A stretch of DNA of 64,000 nt, taken from contig JAVVDW010000005.1 in the NCBI GenBank assembly GCA_032251335.1, positions 62,001 through 126,000 of the forward strand, read 5' to 3'. A program made the translations under genes and the position numbers. This stretch comes from UM-FILTER-40-17 sp032251335 (GTDB taxonomy: Bacteria > Bacteroidota > Bacteroidia > Flavobacteriales > Flavobacteriaceae). Below the pieces are notes generated by a model. It saw nothing but the letters and a program-made list of their open reading frames with translations. It ran no database searches and was not told where the DNA came from. The first letter of the stretch is position 1. Each line of letters starts with the position of its first letter. Below are positions 51,828 through 61,274 of this stretch, one piece after another.

Positions 51828-53537
51828 TCAGTTTCTCTTGATTACCAATTTTTTGGTTTGAATATCTGTGTCTGTTTTGATGGAAACCAAATAAATTCCG
51901 GAAGATAGACCCGAAACATTTATAGCTATCTGGTTGTCTAAAGCATTTTTCTGTATAACTTTTTGACCGGTTAGGCTATAAATAGCCACCTCATTTGTTT
52001 GAAATTGCGGATTGCTGATAAAAAATTCATGAACCGCCGGATTAGGGTACATTTTAATGTCATTTTTATCAATAAAATTATCAGCAACACTGAGTGTTAT
52101 ATTTGCAAAGAAAATGTCCAGAAAAGCAAGCCTATCTGTAATCCAGTCGGACATATAGGTGATATCATCAGGATTGTAAGTATAATCCCATTCCAAACCC
52201 TCTCTTTCATAAACAGCATTTCTGAATAAAAAATCGTGGTTTTCCATAAACATATCCATGATGGCATCATGCGAAATGATATTGTTTGCTCTCAGTTCAT
52301 TCCAACGTTGTTGCGCTAGTACATTAAAACTATTGAGCTGAGTATCTTGCATCATGCGGTTAAACAAACCATTAGAAAGTATGTCGTTTGTAACATTAAC
52401 TCTAGTACCGTCATATTTGTTTCCGAAAGTTCCGTCCAAGTCCCAAGGCACATAGAAATAAGGATCGCCACTCGTGTATTTGGCTATGTAAATATTTTTT
52501 CCAACGTTGTCTGTAGCTCTCTAAAGATTGAGAAAAATAAAATACTCTGTGGCGTTGGCAATTTCAAATTCTGACTGGTAATTGGTAAAAAAGTTGCTGT
52601 CTGAACCATACACCACAAAACTGACAAAACTGCGAAGCCTAGACCAATCTATCGGAATTTCATCCGGATAATCGTACTGAAAACCACTCCACATTTCACT
52701 GTTGTTATCCGCTATAGGCGTATCCAAAAACCTAACTGCATCTCCCCAATCATCACCTTTATAAAGCTCTCCGCGTACGGTGCCATTATATTTTTTGAGT
52801 TTGAGCTGCTTCCTATCTACGCGTTCGCTTAAAGCATAAACACCTCTGTAATCGCCATTGAGAAAGACCTCCGTATAAATCATTTGAACACCCGAAACGG
52901 CATCAGGCTCTAAGGCACCATAATACAAAGGGCTGATAACCCGCCAAAGTTCGTTATTGGTTTTTCCGCGAAGCCGCAAAGGCTCGTTGTACATTGCTTG
53001 TAAATTCCAGTCATCGTCAGACCTCATACCACCGGATGTAAAATCAATAGTTGCAGCTCCCGCTTCATCTGCCCAAAACTCGAGTCTGAAAGATTTTTTA
53101 GGGAATGCTTGAGAGGAACCACCTCTAAATTCAATACCTATCGGATGGGTTTTAATGGTACCATCGGGCTCTGCAATGGTAAACTGAGCCAATACCCTCG
53201 GATCATCTACTATGGTGTTTTCTGTGGTAATTTCTATGAGTGGAAGTTCTGTAAAATAGAGCGTAAAGGTTTCGTTAGAAACATTTTCCACAACATACGG
53301 AATACCTATATTCACAATGGGTTGTGGTGTTTGAAAAGAATACGTTGCATCCAAACTTATCGCCGATTTGTTGCCCGGCCATAGGGTGTTTATTTCTGTA
53401 ACGGCTTTGTTTACCACGATGAGTTTTTTTGCAAAATCTATTTGGTAAACCTTTTCCGGAATAACAATGGTTTCTTGGGCTAACAAAGTGATTGAGCCCA
53501 TCCACAAAAAAAATAATAAGTGTAATTTTGCCTTCAT
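51828..53537 (-). pseudogene. CotH-family kinase-like secreted protein with T9SS sorting domain, interrupted by an in-frame TAG
   Basis: One reading frame of 569 sense positions is cut by a single TAG at 52523-52521; both sides are in the same frame. The 5' part has a signal peptide (MKAKLHLLFFLWMGSITLLAQ) and the first part of a CotH kinase domain (IEFRGGSSQAFPKKSFRLE; QLKLKKYNG). The stop falls between LNL and RATDNVGKN, the catalytic-loop region, and the metal-binding VPWDLDGTFG lies after it. The 3' part ends with a type A T9SS C-terminal sorting domain (MYPNPA...LVIKR). Homologues, from memory, have Leu at the stop position, so TTG to TAG by one change is likely. It is a recent pseudogene, a readthrough gene, or a sequence error. 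Confidence 0.85.
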
Positions 53538-53638
53538 AAAAGAAAATTTAAATGTTAAATATCCTATGGAAGAAAGCCTTTTACAGATTCGGAGCCAAAT
53601 CGCTGTTATACAGTAAAAATATTGGGGAATAGCTTCCG

Positions 53639-53646
53639 CAAAGATA
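53639..53646 (-). promoter_or_regulatory. -7 box of the CotH-like gene
   Basis: Minus-strand TATCTTTG fits TAnnTTTG, about 100 bases upstream of ATG 53537. No -33 element is evident. Confidence 0.35.
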
Positions 53647-53738
53647 CATATTTTTAAATAAATATTAAGAAAATAAATTAACATAATTCTTCCTAATTTA
53701 TACCCTCTATAAAAAAGACAACTCTATGGCACTTTCTA

Positions 53739-53746
53739 TATATTTG
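53739..53746 (+). promoter_or_regulatory. -7 box very close to the recR start
   Basis: TATATTTG fits TAnnTTTG and ends only 4 bases before ATG 53751. If used, the transcript would start at or just after the ATG, so it would be leaderless or the real promoter is further upstream. Confidence 0.35.
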
Positions 53747-53750
53747 CATC

Positions 53751-54371
53751 ATGGAATTTTCTTCAAAATTACTGGAACAAGCCGTCATAGAAGTATCTCG
53801 ACTTCCCGGCATTGGCAAAAGGACCGCTCTCAGGCTCGTGTTGCATTTACTCAGACAACCGGAAACGCAAACCCGTCAACTTAGCGAAGCATTGGTTTCG
53901 CTTCGAGAAAAAATACTGCTGTGCCAAAATTGCCACAACATTTCCGATACTGCTTTGTGCGAAATCTGCGCCAATCCTTCCAGAGATTCACGCACAGTTT
54001 GCGTGGTAGAAGACATCCGCGATGTACTTGCCATAGAAAACACAGGGCAATACCAGGGGCAATACCACGTTTTGGGTGGTAAAATCTCGCCACTTGATGG
54101 CATTGGTCCGGGACAACTCAACATTCGAACTTTGGTGGAAAAAGTTAGGCTAGGCCAAATTGACGAAATTATTTTTGCCTTGAGTGCCAATATTGAAGGT
54201 GACACCACCAATTTTTATATCTACCGACAAATCGAAAGCTTTCCTATCAAAATGACCACCATTGCACGAGGTATTCCTGTAGGTGACGAATTGGAATTTA
54301 CAGACGAGGTGACCTTGGGAAGAAGTCTCATGCAACGAATACCCTTCGAAGGCAGTCAAAAAATAAACTGA
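53751..54371 (+). CDS. recR: RecR recombination mediator
   Basis: A 206-residue protein that works with RecO (and RecF) to load RecA on gapped DNA. It has the helix-hairpin-helix LPGIGKRTALRL (18-29), a four-Cys zinc site (C58, C61, C70, C73) and a Toprim domain (CVVEDIRDVLAIE, 84-96). The start MEFSSKLLE is the standard beginning. The glycosyltransferase gene begins 1 base after its stop. Confidence 0.96.
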   Translation: MEFSSKLLEQAVIEVSRLPGIGKRTALRLVLHLLRQPETQTRQLSEALVSLREKILLCQNCHNISDTALCEICANPSRDSRTVCVVEDIRDVLAIENTGQYQGQYHVLGGKISPLDGIGPGQLNIRTLVEKVRLGQIDEIIFALSANIEGDTTNFYIYRQIESFPIKMTTIARGIPVGDELEFTDEVTLGRSLMQRIPFEGSQKIN

Positions 54372-54372
54372 T

Positions 54373-55527
54373 TTGATACTTTCTGTTGTCATACTCAATT
54401 TTAACACGCAGTTTTTTTTAGAACTCTGTTTGGAATGTGTGCAACAGGCAACTGCCAAGCTCGACGCAGAAATCATAGTGGTGGACAACGCTTCATCGGA
54501 TGATAGTTGCAATCTGGTCAAAACTTATTTTCCTCAAGTTAAACTCATCTGCAATAAAGAAAATGTAGGTTTTTCTAAAGGCAATAATATAGGCGTACAT
54601 CATGCCAAAGGACATTACGTTTGCCTGTTAAATCCGGATACCGTCATATCCGATAACACCTTCGAAATTTTTATCTCTGAAATTGAAAAAATTGACAATC
54701 CGGGAATTTTAGGACCGCAACTCATAGACGGTAGTGGCCATTTTTTACCGGAATCCAAACGTGGCGTCCCAACCCCAAAAACGGCTCTTTTTCGCATGCT
54801 TAATGCCCAACGCTTTTTCCCGGATTCAAAGATTTTAAATGCTTACTACGCACCCCATATTCAAAAAGATGACATTAAACCTGTCGGAATATTGGTCGGT
54901 GCCTGCATGTTTATGAAACGACAAACCTATTTAGATTTAGGCGGCTTGGACGAAGATTATTTTATGTACGGTGAGGACATCGACCTTAGCTACAAAGCAC
55001 TTAAAAATGGCTTGACCAACTATTATATTGGATCTATACAACTCATTCATTTTAAAGGAGAAAGCACTCTAAAGAACCAATCCTATCGCAATCATTTTTC
55101 CGGAGCGATGAAGCTTTTCTATCAAAAGCATTTCAAATCCTACTTTTTGATGCGTCCTTTGGTTTTATTCGGTATCCGATGCATGAGTTTTCAAAAAACA
55201 AAAGCGTCCTCAGAAAAAAAAGTGCAAATTTCTCAAATTTGGATTCCTGAAAAAGTCCGAGATTTAAAAGATGATTTTTCTCAATATTTTAAAGACATTC
55301 CTGTTTCTTCATATCATTTTATAGACGATTTTGGCAAAAATACAAACCACGCATTGGTTGTTTTTGATCTGACGAACCAAACTTTTGCCGACTGTTTGGC
55401 TATCATGACAAATCTTAACAAAAGAAAAAACACCTTTGCCTTTTTGTCAAAAAGACGTACTTTTATGCTGGAAAGTCCGAATGCAGAAACGCGCGGAAAC
55501 ATTTATATGAACAAATTTAAAAATTAA
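54373..55527 (+). CDS. Family 2 glycosyltransferase (rhamnosyltransferase-like)
   Basis: A 384-residue cytosolic or membrane-associated transferase of the GT-A fold. The N-terminus is LSVVILNFNT; the nucleotide-sugar region is IIVVDNASSDDS (about 34-45); NPDT (about 92-95) replaces the DxD motif; and GEDIDLSYKALKNG (about 196-209) holds the catalytic acidic residues. No membrane helices, so probably a single-sugar (non-processive) enzyme for lipid- or protein-linked glycans. Start is TTG at 54373, 1 base after recR; the two are translated together. Confidence 0.87.
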   Translation: MILSVVILNFNTQFFLELCLECVQQATAKLDAEIIVVDNASSDDSCNLVKTYFPQVKLICNKENVGFSKGNNIGVHHAKGHYVCLLNPDTVISDNTFEIFISEIEKIDNPGILGPQLIDGSGHFLPESKRGVPTPKTALFRMLNAQRFFPDSKILNAYYAPHIQKDDIKPVGILVGACMFMKRQTYLDLGGLDEDYFMYGEDIDLSYKALKNGLTNYYIGSIQLIHFKGESTLKNQSYRNHFSGAMKLFYQKHFKSYFLMRPLVLFGIRCMSFQKTKASSEKKVQISQIWIPEKVRDLKDDFSQYFKDIPVSSYHFIDDFGKNTNHALVVFDLTNQTFADCLAIMTNLNKRKNTFAFLSKRRTFMLESPNAETRGNIYMNKFKN

Positions 55528-55558
55528 GTAAATCTCTGTAAAGCGTTTATATTTTTGC

Positions 55559-55566
55559 TAAATTTG
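55559..55566 (+). promoter_or_regulatory. -7 box of the E2 acyltransferase gene
   Basis: TAAATTTG fits TAnnTTTG, 37 bases before ATG 55604. A second overlapping candidate, TATTTTTG, stands at 55550-55557. Confidence 0.4.
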
Positions 55567-55603
55567 CAATCTTAATGATTTTAAAGGGTTTTAAATTATC
55601 AAT

Positions 55604-56941
55604 ATGTCAAAATACGAACTGAAATTACCGAAAATGGGGGAAAGTGTTGCCGAGGCGACCATCACTGGCTGGCTGAAAGAAGTGGGGGAACCCATAGAAA
55701 TGGATGAGGCCATTTTGGAAATTGCTACTGACAAAGTTGATTCGGAAGTGCCTTCTGAGGTAAACGGCATTTTGATAGAAAAACGCTTTAACGTAGATGA
55801 TGTGGTACAGGTCGGGCAGACCATTGCCATTATTGAAACTGACGGAGATGAAGTTGGAGAATCTATACCAGAAACTGAAAAAACTCAGTCCGAATCGGTC
55901 ATAGAATCTGTCGTAGCCATAGAAAAAGACATGGCAGCTGTGGCAGATACGCTACCAAAACAGGCAGCAGTTAACCTCGATGTTTCAGATTCAGATCGTT
56001 TTTATTCACCACTGGTGAGAAGCATTGCCAAAGAGGAAAATGTTACGGTTGGAGAGCTCGATCAAATTTCGGGGAGCGGTAAAGACGGGCGTGTCACCAA
56101 AGACGACTTGTTGGCTTACATTCAACACCGAGTAGCACCAAAACCTTCGGCAGCCAACATACTACCTAAAAAAGAAATAGTTGCACCAAACAACCCGGCA
56201 GCAGCCCCTTCTGTGAAAATTCCTGAAACCGGCGATACCGAAATCATTGAAATGGACCGTATGCGCAAGCTCATAGCGCAACATATGACACATTCCAAAC
56301 AAACCTCTGCACACGTGCAATCCTTTGTAGAAGTGGATGTAACCAATTTGGTTAAATGGCGCGACCGCGAAAAATTAAATTTTGAAAAGAAAGAGGGCGA
56401 AAAACTAACTTTCACCCCTATTTTTATAGAAGCTGTGGCCAAGGCTTTGCGCGATTATCCGATGATGAACATCTCTGTAGATGGCGACAAACTCATCAGG
56501 CACAAAAACATTCACATAGGAATGGCAACCGCCTTGCCGAGTGGCAACCTTATTGTTCCGGTCATCAAAAACGCAGACCAACGAAATTTGGTAGGTTTGG
56601 CCAAAGCCGTAAACGATTTGGCTGACAGAGCCCGAAACAATAAGCTAAAACCCGACGACACCCAAGGTGGCACCTACACCATTACCAATGTGGGCACTTT
56701 TGGCAGCATCATGGGAACGCCCATTATCAACCAACCACAAGTGGGGATTCTCGCCTTTGGTGCCATCAGAAAAATGCCGGCTGTGATAGAAACCCCTGAG
56801 GGCGATTTTATTGGAATTCGTCAAAAAATGTATTTGTCACATAGCTATGACCATCGTGTGGTGGACGGCGCACTTGGCGGTATGTTTGTCAGAAAAGTAG
56901 CCGATTACTTAGAAGCGTGGGATATGCACAGAAATGCCTGA
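55604..56941 (+). CDS. Dihydrolipoamide acyltransferase (E2 of a 2-oxo acid dehydrogenase complex)
   Basis: A 445-residue core subunit. Lipoyl domain at 1-80 with lipoyl-Lys K44 in EIATDKVDSEV; flexible linker; peripheral-subunit-binding domain at about 132-173 (SPLVRSIAKEENV...GRVTKDDLL); catalytic domain from about 215 with HxxxD motif DHRVVDG (416-422). It transfers the acyl group to CoA. The sequence fits a branched-chain or 2-oxoglutarate-type E2; no E1 or E3 gene is adjacent, so the exact complex is uncertain. Confidence 0.9.
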   Translation: MSKYELKLPKMGESVAEATITGWLKEVGEPIEMDEAILEIATDKVDSEVPSEVNGILIEKRFNVDDVVQVGQTIAIIETDGDEVGESIPETEKTQSESVIESVVAIEKDMAAVADTLPKQAAVNLDVSDSDRFYSPLVRSIAKEENVTVGELDQISGSGKDGRVTKDDLLAYIQHRVAPKPSAANILPKKEIVAPNNPAAAPSVKIPETGDTEIIEMDRMRKLIAQHMTHSKQTSAHVQSFVEVDVTNLVKWRDREKLNFEKKEGEKLTFTPIFIEAVAKALRDYPMMNISVDGDKLIRHKNIHIGMATALPSGNLIVPVIKNADQRNLVGLAKAVNDLADRARNNKLKPDDTQGGTYTITNVGTFGSIMGTPIINQPQVGILAFGAIRKMPAVIETPEGDFIGIRQKMYLSHSYDHRVVDGALGGMFVRKVADYLEAWDMHRNA

Positions 56942-56956
56942 TTCGATAAGTTTCAC

Positions 56957-56964
56957 TAACTTTG
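56957..56964 (+). promoter_or_regulatory. -7 box of the esterase gene
   Basis: TAACTTTG fits TAnnTTTG, 32 bases before ATG 56997. No -33 element is seen. Confidence 0.4.
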
Positions 56965-56996
56965 TGTAATCTTCGTCTCAAAAAATATTACACAAA

Positions 56997-57773
56997 ATGA
57001 AAACTTTCACCACACTTTTACTGACATTTTCGTTTGGTATTTTGGTATTTGGTCAAGATTTATCAACCTACGAAAAAAAAGTTTTTACCCACAATGGGCA
57101 AAATATGCCTTATCGCTTGTTGCTTCCCAAAAATTTTGATGCCTCCCAAACATATCCATTAATTTTGGTACTTCACGGCGCCGGCGAGCGTGGCAACGAT
57201 AACGAAGCACAACTTGTTCACGGTGCTTCATTGTTTTTAAACGAGACCTATCGCGAAAAGTATCCGGCTTTTGTGTTGTTTCCGCAGTGTCCTGCCGATG
57301 ATTTTTGGAGCAATGTTTCCATAAAAACAGATACGTCCGGACAGAGGGTATTTGATTTTCAAAACGGTGGCAAACCCACGCAGGCAATGGAGCATTTACA
57401 AGCTTTACTCAAAGATTTTATCAAAAACAACCCTGTAAAGGAAAATCAAATTTACGTGGGCGGACTTTCTATGGGTGGCATGGGTACTTTCGAAATTGTA
57501 CACCGTAATCCCGATTTATTTGCAGCGGCCTTCCCTATTTGCGGAGGCGCCAATCCTGATATCGCTTCAAAAGTTAAAAATGTAGATTGGTGGGTTTTTC
57601 ACGGTGGCGATGACGATGTGGTGCCGGTTGCATACTCACAAAAAATGGTTTCCGCGCTAAACCAACAAGGCGCGCGGGTAAAATTTTCCTATTATCACGG
57701 CGTAAACCACAACAGCTGGGACCATGCCTTTGCAGAAAAAGACTTGTTGCCTTGGCTTTTTTCGCATAAGTAA
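56997..57773 (+). CDS. Exported alpha/beta-hydrolase (esterase/peptidase-like)
   Basis: A 258-residue protein with a signal peptide ending at VFGQ (residue 20). The alpha/beta-hydrolase fold has the oxyanion HGAGERG (60-66), nucleophile Ser158 in GGLSMGG, acid Asp205/206 in HGGDDDVV, and His243 in SWDHAF. Such proteins, near the PHB-depolymerase/dienelactone-hydrolase group, are secreted esterases acting on carbohydrate esters or small esters. Its neighbour is a GH97 glucosidase, so action on a sugar ester is possible. Confidence 0.85.
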   Translation: MKTFTTLLLTFSFGILVFGQDLSTYEKKVFTHNGQNMPYRLLLPKNFDASQTYPLILVLHGAGERGNDNEAQLVHGASLFLNETYREKYPAFVLFPQCPADDFWSNVSIKTDTSGQRVFDFQNGGKPTQAMEHLQALLKDFIKNNPVKENQIYVGGLSMGGMGTFEIVHRNPDLFAAAFPICGGANPDIASKVKNVDWWVFHGGDDDVVPVAYSQKMVSALNQQGARVKFSYYHGVNHNSWDHAFAEKDLLPWLFSHK

Positions 57774-57872
57774 TTGCAATTGTATCATCATTTTTGAAAA
57801 TCAATCAATATGATTGACATCCTATTTGCTTTAGAGAACGCTCTTAAATCATGACCCTTAAAAATAAAATAT

Positions 57873-60017
57873 ATGAAACCGCTTAAAGCAATCAGATTCC
57901 CAAAAATACTTCTATTATGGGTGTTTTTTTCGTTATTATTCGGATGTCAGTCCTTTAATTCTAGCCTCGACATCTTAGATATGGCATCACCCAATCAGGT
58001 GAATGGGATTGTCTTTTTTGTTGATAAAGAAGGACAACCTACTTATGTAGTGTTCCATAAAGACAGTGTGGTGATTGACACCTCGAAGATGGCTTTCACT
58101 TTCAAACATGCAGCTCCGATGCAAAAAGGCTTTCAAATAGACAGCATCATTGAAGAAAGTCATCAGGAAAGTTGGGAAATGCCGTGGGGTGAACAGCGCA
58201 TCGTTGAAAACAATTACAACAGTGCACTGGTGAAGCTTTCCGAAACCCAATCGCCGTATCGTAAATTAAATATTTACTTTCGCGCTTATGACGATGGCGT
58301 GGCTTACCGCTTTGAATTCCCAAAACAGGAAGGTATCGATTCGTTAATCATTACCGATGAACACTCTCAATTTAAGCTCACCGAAGATCCAACTGTGTGG
58401 TGGATTCCGGGAGATTGGGATATCTACGAACACCTTTATACCGAATCCAAGTTTTCTAAAATCAATGCCATTTCTAAGCGGAACCACCCGGATTTGGGAC
58501 AGACCTACATTCCCGAAAATGCGGTAAATACTCCGGTAACCATGCGTTTGCAATCGGGCGTGCACTTGGCCTTTCACGAAGCAGCATTGCTGGACTATGC
58601 CGGCATGACGCTCAAAGTAGATACGACTAACTTATCTATGGAAAGTGCGCTGGTGGGTTCGGACAGGTTGGGCTACAAGGTGAAACGAGCCTTGCCTTTT
58701 CAAACGCCTTGGCGCAGCATTCAGATTGCCGACAAGGCCACAGATCTTATTGCTTCTCGCCTGATTGAAAACCTTAATGAACCCAACAAAATTGGTGATG
58801 TAAGTTGGTTTAAACCCAAAAAATACATGGGAATTTGGTGGGAAATGCATCTTGGAATATCCACTTGGGATATGGAAGCAACTCAAGACATGAGTACGCA
58901 TACCCAAGCTGCCAAAACCGGTGTAAAGCACGGGGCAACTACAGCAAACGCAAAAAAATATATAGACTTTGCCTCAAAAAACAACATCACCGGATTGCTT
59001 GTTGAGGGTTGGAATACCGGTTGGAATCATTGGATTGGTTTTGAAGAAAGAGAAGGTGTTTTTGACTTTGTGACACCCTATGCAGACTACGACTTATACG
59101 AAGTAGTCCGATACGGAAAAGAAAAAGGGGTAGAACTAATTATGCATCACGAAACTTCTGCGGCACCCAGAACTTATACACAACAATTGGACACTGCTTT
59201 CGCGCTGATGAAGCATTTAGACATCCACGCTGTTAAAACAGGATATGTTGGCAAAATAATTCCCAAAGGTGAATACCACCACGGACAATGGATGGTAAAC
59301 CACTACCAAAAAGTTTTGGAAACCGCTGCTGCCAATCAGATTGCCATCAACGCACACGAACCCATAAAAGGCACCGGACTGCGACGAACCTATCCCAATG
59401 AAATTGCAAGAGAAGGTTTGCGCGGGCAAGAATTTAATGCCTGGGCTTCAGACGGTGGTAATCCGCCCGAACACTTGCCCATTGTAGCTTTCACACGTAT
59501 GTTGGCGGGACCTATCGATTTTACGCCCGGCGTGTTTGATATCGGTTTACCGCAAAAACCCGATAATCAAATAAACACGACACTCGCCCAACAACTGGCA
59601 TTATACGTGGTCATTTACAGCCCCATTCAAATGGCCTGTGATTTACCGGAAAATTATGAGCATCAACCTGCTTTTCAATTTATTCGCGACGTTGGTGTTG
59701 ACTGGGAGCAAACTAAAATCCTTAACGGCGAAGTGGGCGATTTTGTCACCATTGCACGTGAGGAACGCGGAACTGGCAACTGGTTTTTGGGCAGTATTAC
59801 AGACGAAAATGAACGGAAAATTGAAATTGCGTTTGATTTTTTGGAGGCTGATAAAAATTATGAAGTTACCCTTTACAAAGACGCAACCGATGCTCATTTT
59901 AGGAAAAATCCGAAGGCTATCAGCATTGAAAAAATAAAAGTAGATTACAAATCCAAACTAAACTTTCATTTGGCTGCCGGTGGTGGTTTGGCCATCAGCC
60001 TTATAACTTCAAATTAG
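57873..60017 (+). CDS. GH97 glycoside hydrolase, SusB-like (inverting alpha-glucosidase type)
   Basis: A 714-residue lipoprotein (lipobox LFGC, Cys25). The N-terminal beta-sandwich (about 35-300) and the central (beta/alpha)8 barrel (about 305-600) are followed by a small C-terminal sheet. HHETS (E427), NAHEP (E496), AREG (E514) and RGQE (E520) lie at a constant offset of 12 from Glu439, Glu508, Glu526 and Glu532 of Bacteroides SusB as I remember them; these are its catalytic and calcium residues. So an inverting exo-alpha-glucosidase is likely. No SusC/SusD pair is nearby. Its stop abuts the convergent YaiO gene. Confidence 0.9.
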   Translation: MKPLKAIRFPKILLLWVFFSLLFGCQSFNSSLDILDMASPNQVNGIVFFVDKEGQPTYVVFHKDSVVIDTSKMAFTFKHAAPMQKGFQIDSIIEESHQESWEMPWGEQRIVENNYNSALVKLSETQSPYRKLNIYFRAYDDGVAYRFEFPKQEGIDSLIITDEHSQFKLTEDPTVWWIPGDWDIYEHLYTESKFSKINAISKRNHPDLGQTYIPENAVNTPVTMRLQSGVHLAFHEAALLDYAGMTLKVDTTNLSMESALVGSDRLGYKVKRALPFQTPWRSIQIADKATDLIASRLIENLNEPNKIGDVSWFKPKKYMGIWWEMHLGISTWDMEATQDMSTHTQAAKTGVKHGATTANAKKYIDFASKNNITGLLVEGWNTGWNHWIGFEEREGVFDFVTPYADYDLYEVVRYGKEKGVELIMHHETSAAPRTYTQQLDTAFALMKHLDIHAVKTGYVGKIIPKGEYHHGQWMVNHYQKVLETAAANQIAINAHEPIKGTGLRRTYPNEIAREGLRGQEFNAWASDGGNPPEHLPIVAFTRMLAGPIDFTPGVFDIGLPQKPDNQINTTLAQQLALYVVIYSPIQMACDLPENYEHQPAFQFIRDVGVDWEQTKILNGEVGDFVTIAREERGTGNWFLGSITDENERKIEIAFDFLEADKNYEVTLYKDATDAHFRKNPKAISIEKIKVDYKSKLNFHLAAGGGLAISLITSN

Positions 60018-61271
60018 TTAAAATTTATACTGCAACGAAAGGGTTATTTCAAATTCGTTTTGTGTACGGTTTCTAAGAAATTCCTGATTGTTGTAATTGA
60101 AGTTTACACCAAAAAAGTATTTTTGGGCGAATATTTTATTGTAGCCTGCGCCAATTCTATAAGAATCTAAGGAAACGCGCTGTCCGAAAAGCCCGAGTGC
60201 GATAGGGTCTTCAGGCTGCGTACCAAATCCCATAGCAACAGAATAATAATCAAAACGCGTGCCCGTGTACAAGCGACCGGTGAGGGTAAAAGTCGGGTAA
60301 TATTGGCCACTACTTGTGTTCATGATGTGGCGTAAATTGATCCAATAAGGACCAAAATACTTGCCGATTCCGCCCACATAGCCCACAAAATCTTCATCGG
60401 GCACTTTGGTGTAGCGAATGCCTAGCTCGGTTTCCCAACCTTTGTTGAAATTTTGATAGTACGAATAGCCCAAACGCCATTTTTGGAAAATGATATCGTC
60501 ACTATATGCCGCGCCTACATAAGAATAACTTTTTTTACCGGTGAAGAAATAGGATTCTAATTCATATTGAACACCATCGAGTACAGAGGAGCCGGAAGAA
60601 AACCTGTTGGCGTAACTGAAGCGACCGATGAGCGAGCCCCAACTGCGTTCCCTAACGTATTGAATACTGCCCAAATGCCAAGGTCCTACGTTGTCTCTGT
60701 CAATGGCAGTGAGTGAATAAAAAACACCCAACCGATCGTTTTTGTTTTTCAGCTCCAAGTAATACAAGCGTTGTTGTACCTCTGAGTCCGCTTTGATATC
60801 CGGTGAAAGACTTTGCAGGTAGGCATATTCTCCTGCATCATCGGATTGTAATTGATAAACCGAGCGTTTCTTGAGATAGAAATCTCTTTCCTGCGGATAT
60901 TGGGTGATAGCCTGATCTATGGTTTTGTGTGCCTCATCATATTGTTTATCTGCCACTTGCATGTTAAACAGATAGATAAAAGCATCCTTGTAAACGGGAT
61001 TTCTCTCAATTACATATTTGTAATAATAGGCGGCACTGTCTTTTTGTTGGGTCATTTCAAAACCTCGACCCAAAAAGAGATGAAAATCCAAATAATCAGG
61101 AGCAATCTTTATGCCCAAGCGAGCTTTTTGTATGGCGGATTGGTATGACTCTTGTTTAATGTCATCTATCACTTTCAGCAGCAAACTATCGCTGTTTATC
61201 TTTTGGGCTGTTAAGGTTTGTATGGCGAATAAAGCCATAAAAGAAACTCTTAAAAAAAAATTTTGGAACAT
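60018..61271 (-). CDS. YaiO-family outer-membrane barrel with TPR domain
   Basis: A 417-residue protein with a signal peptide ending at TLTAQ (about 22), TPR repeats in 25-170 and an outer-membrane beta-barrel from about 180 to the terminal Phe (SLQYKF). This layout is that of the YaiO domain and recalls PgaA, the poly-N-acetylglucosamine exporter. Last gene of a three-gene operon with the processive glycosyltransferase 3 bases upstream; it probably lets the polymer pass the outer membrane. Confidence 0.85.
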   Translation of the reverse strand: MFQNFFLRVSFMALFAIQTLTAQKINSDSLLLKVIDDIKQESYQSAIQKARLGIKIAPDYLDFHLFLGRGFEMTQQKDSAAYYYKYVIERNPVYKDAFIYLFNMQVADKQYDEAHKTIDQAITQYPQERDFYLKKRSVYQLQSDDAGEYAYLQSLSPDIKADSEVQQRLYYLELKNKNDRLGVFYSLTAIDRDNVGPWHLGSIQYVRERSWGSLIGRFSYANRFSSGSSVLDGVQYELESYFFTGKKSYSYVGAAYSDDIIFQKWRLGYSYYQNFNKGWETELGIRYTKVPDEDFVGYVGGIGKYFGPYWINLRHIMNTSSGQYYPTFTLTGRLYTGTRFDYYSVAMGFGTQPEDPIALGLFGQRVSLDSYRIGAGYNKIFAQKYFFGVNFNYNNQEFLRNRTQNEFEITLSLQYKF

Positions 61272-61274
61272 GGC

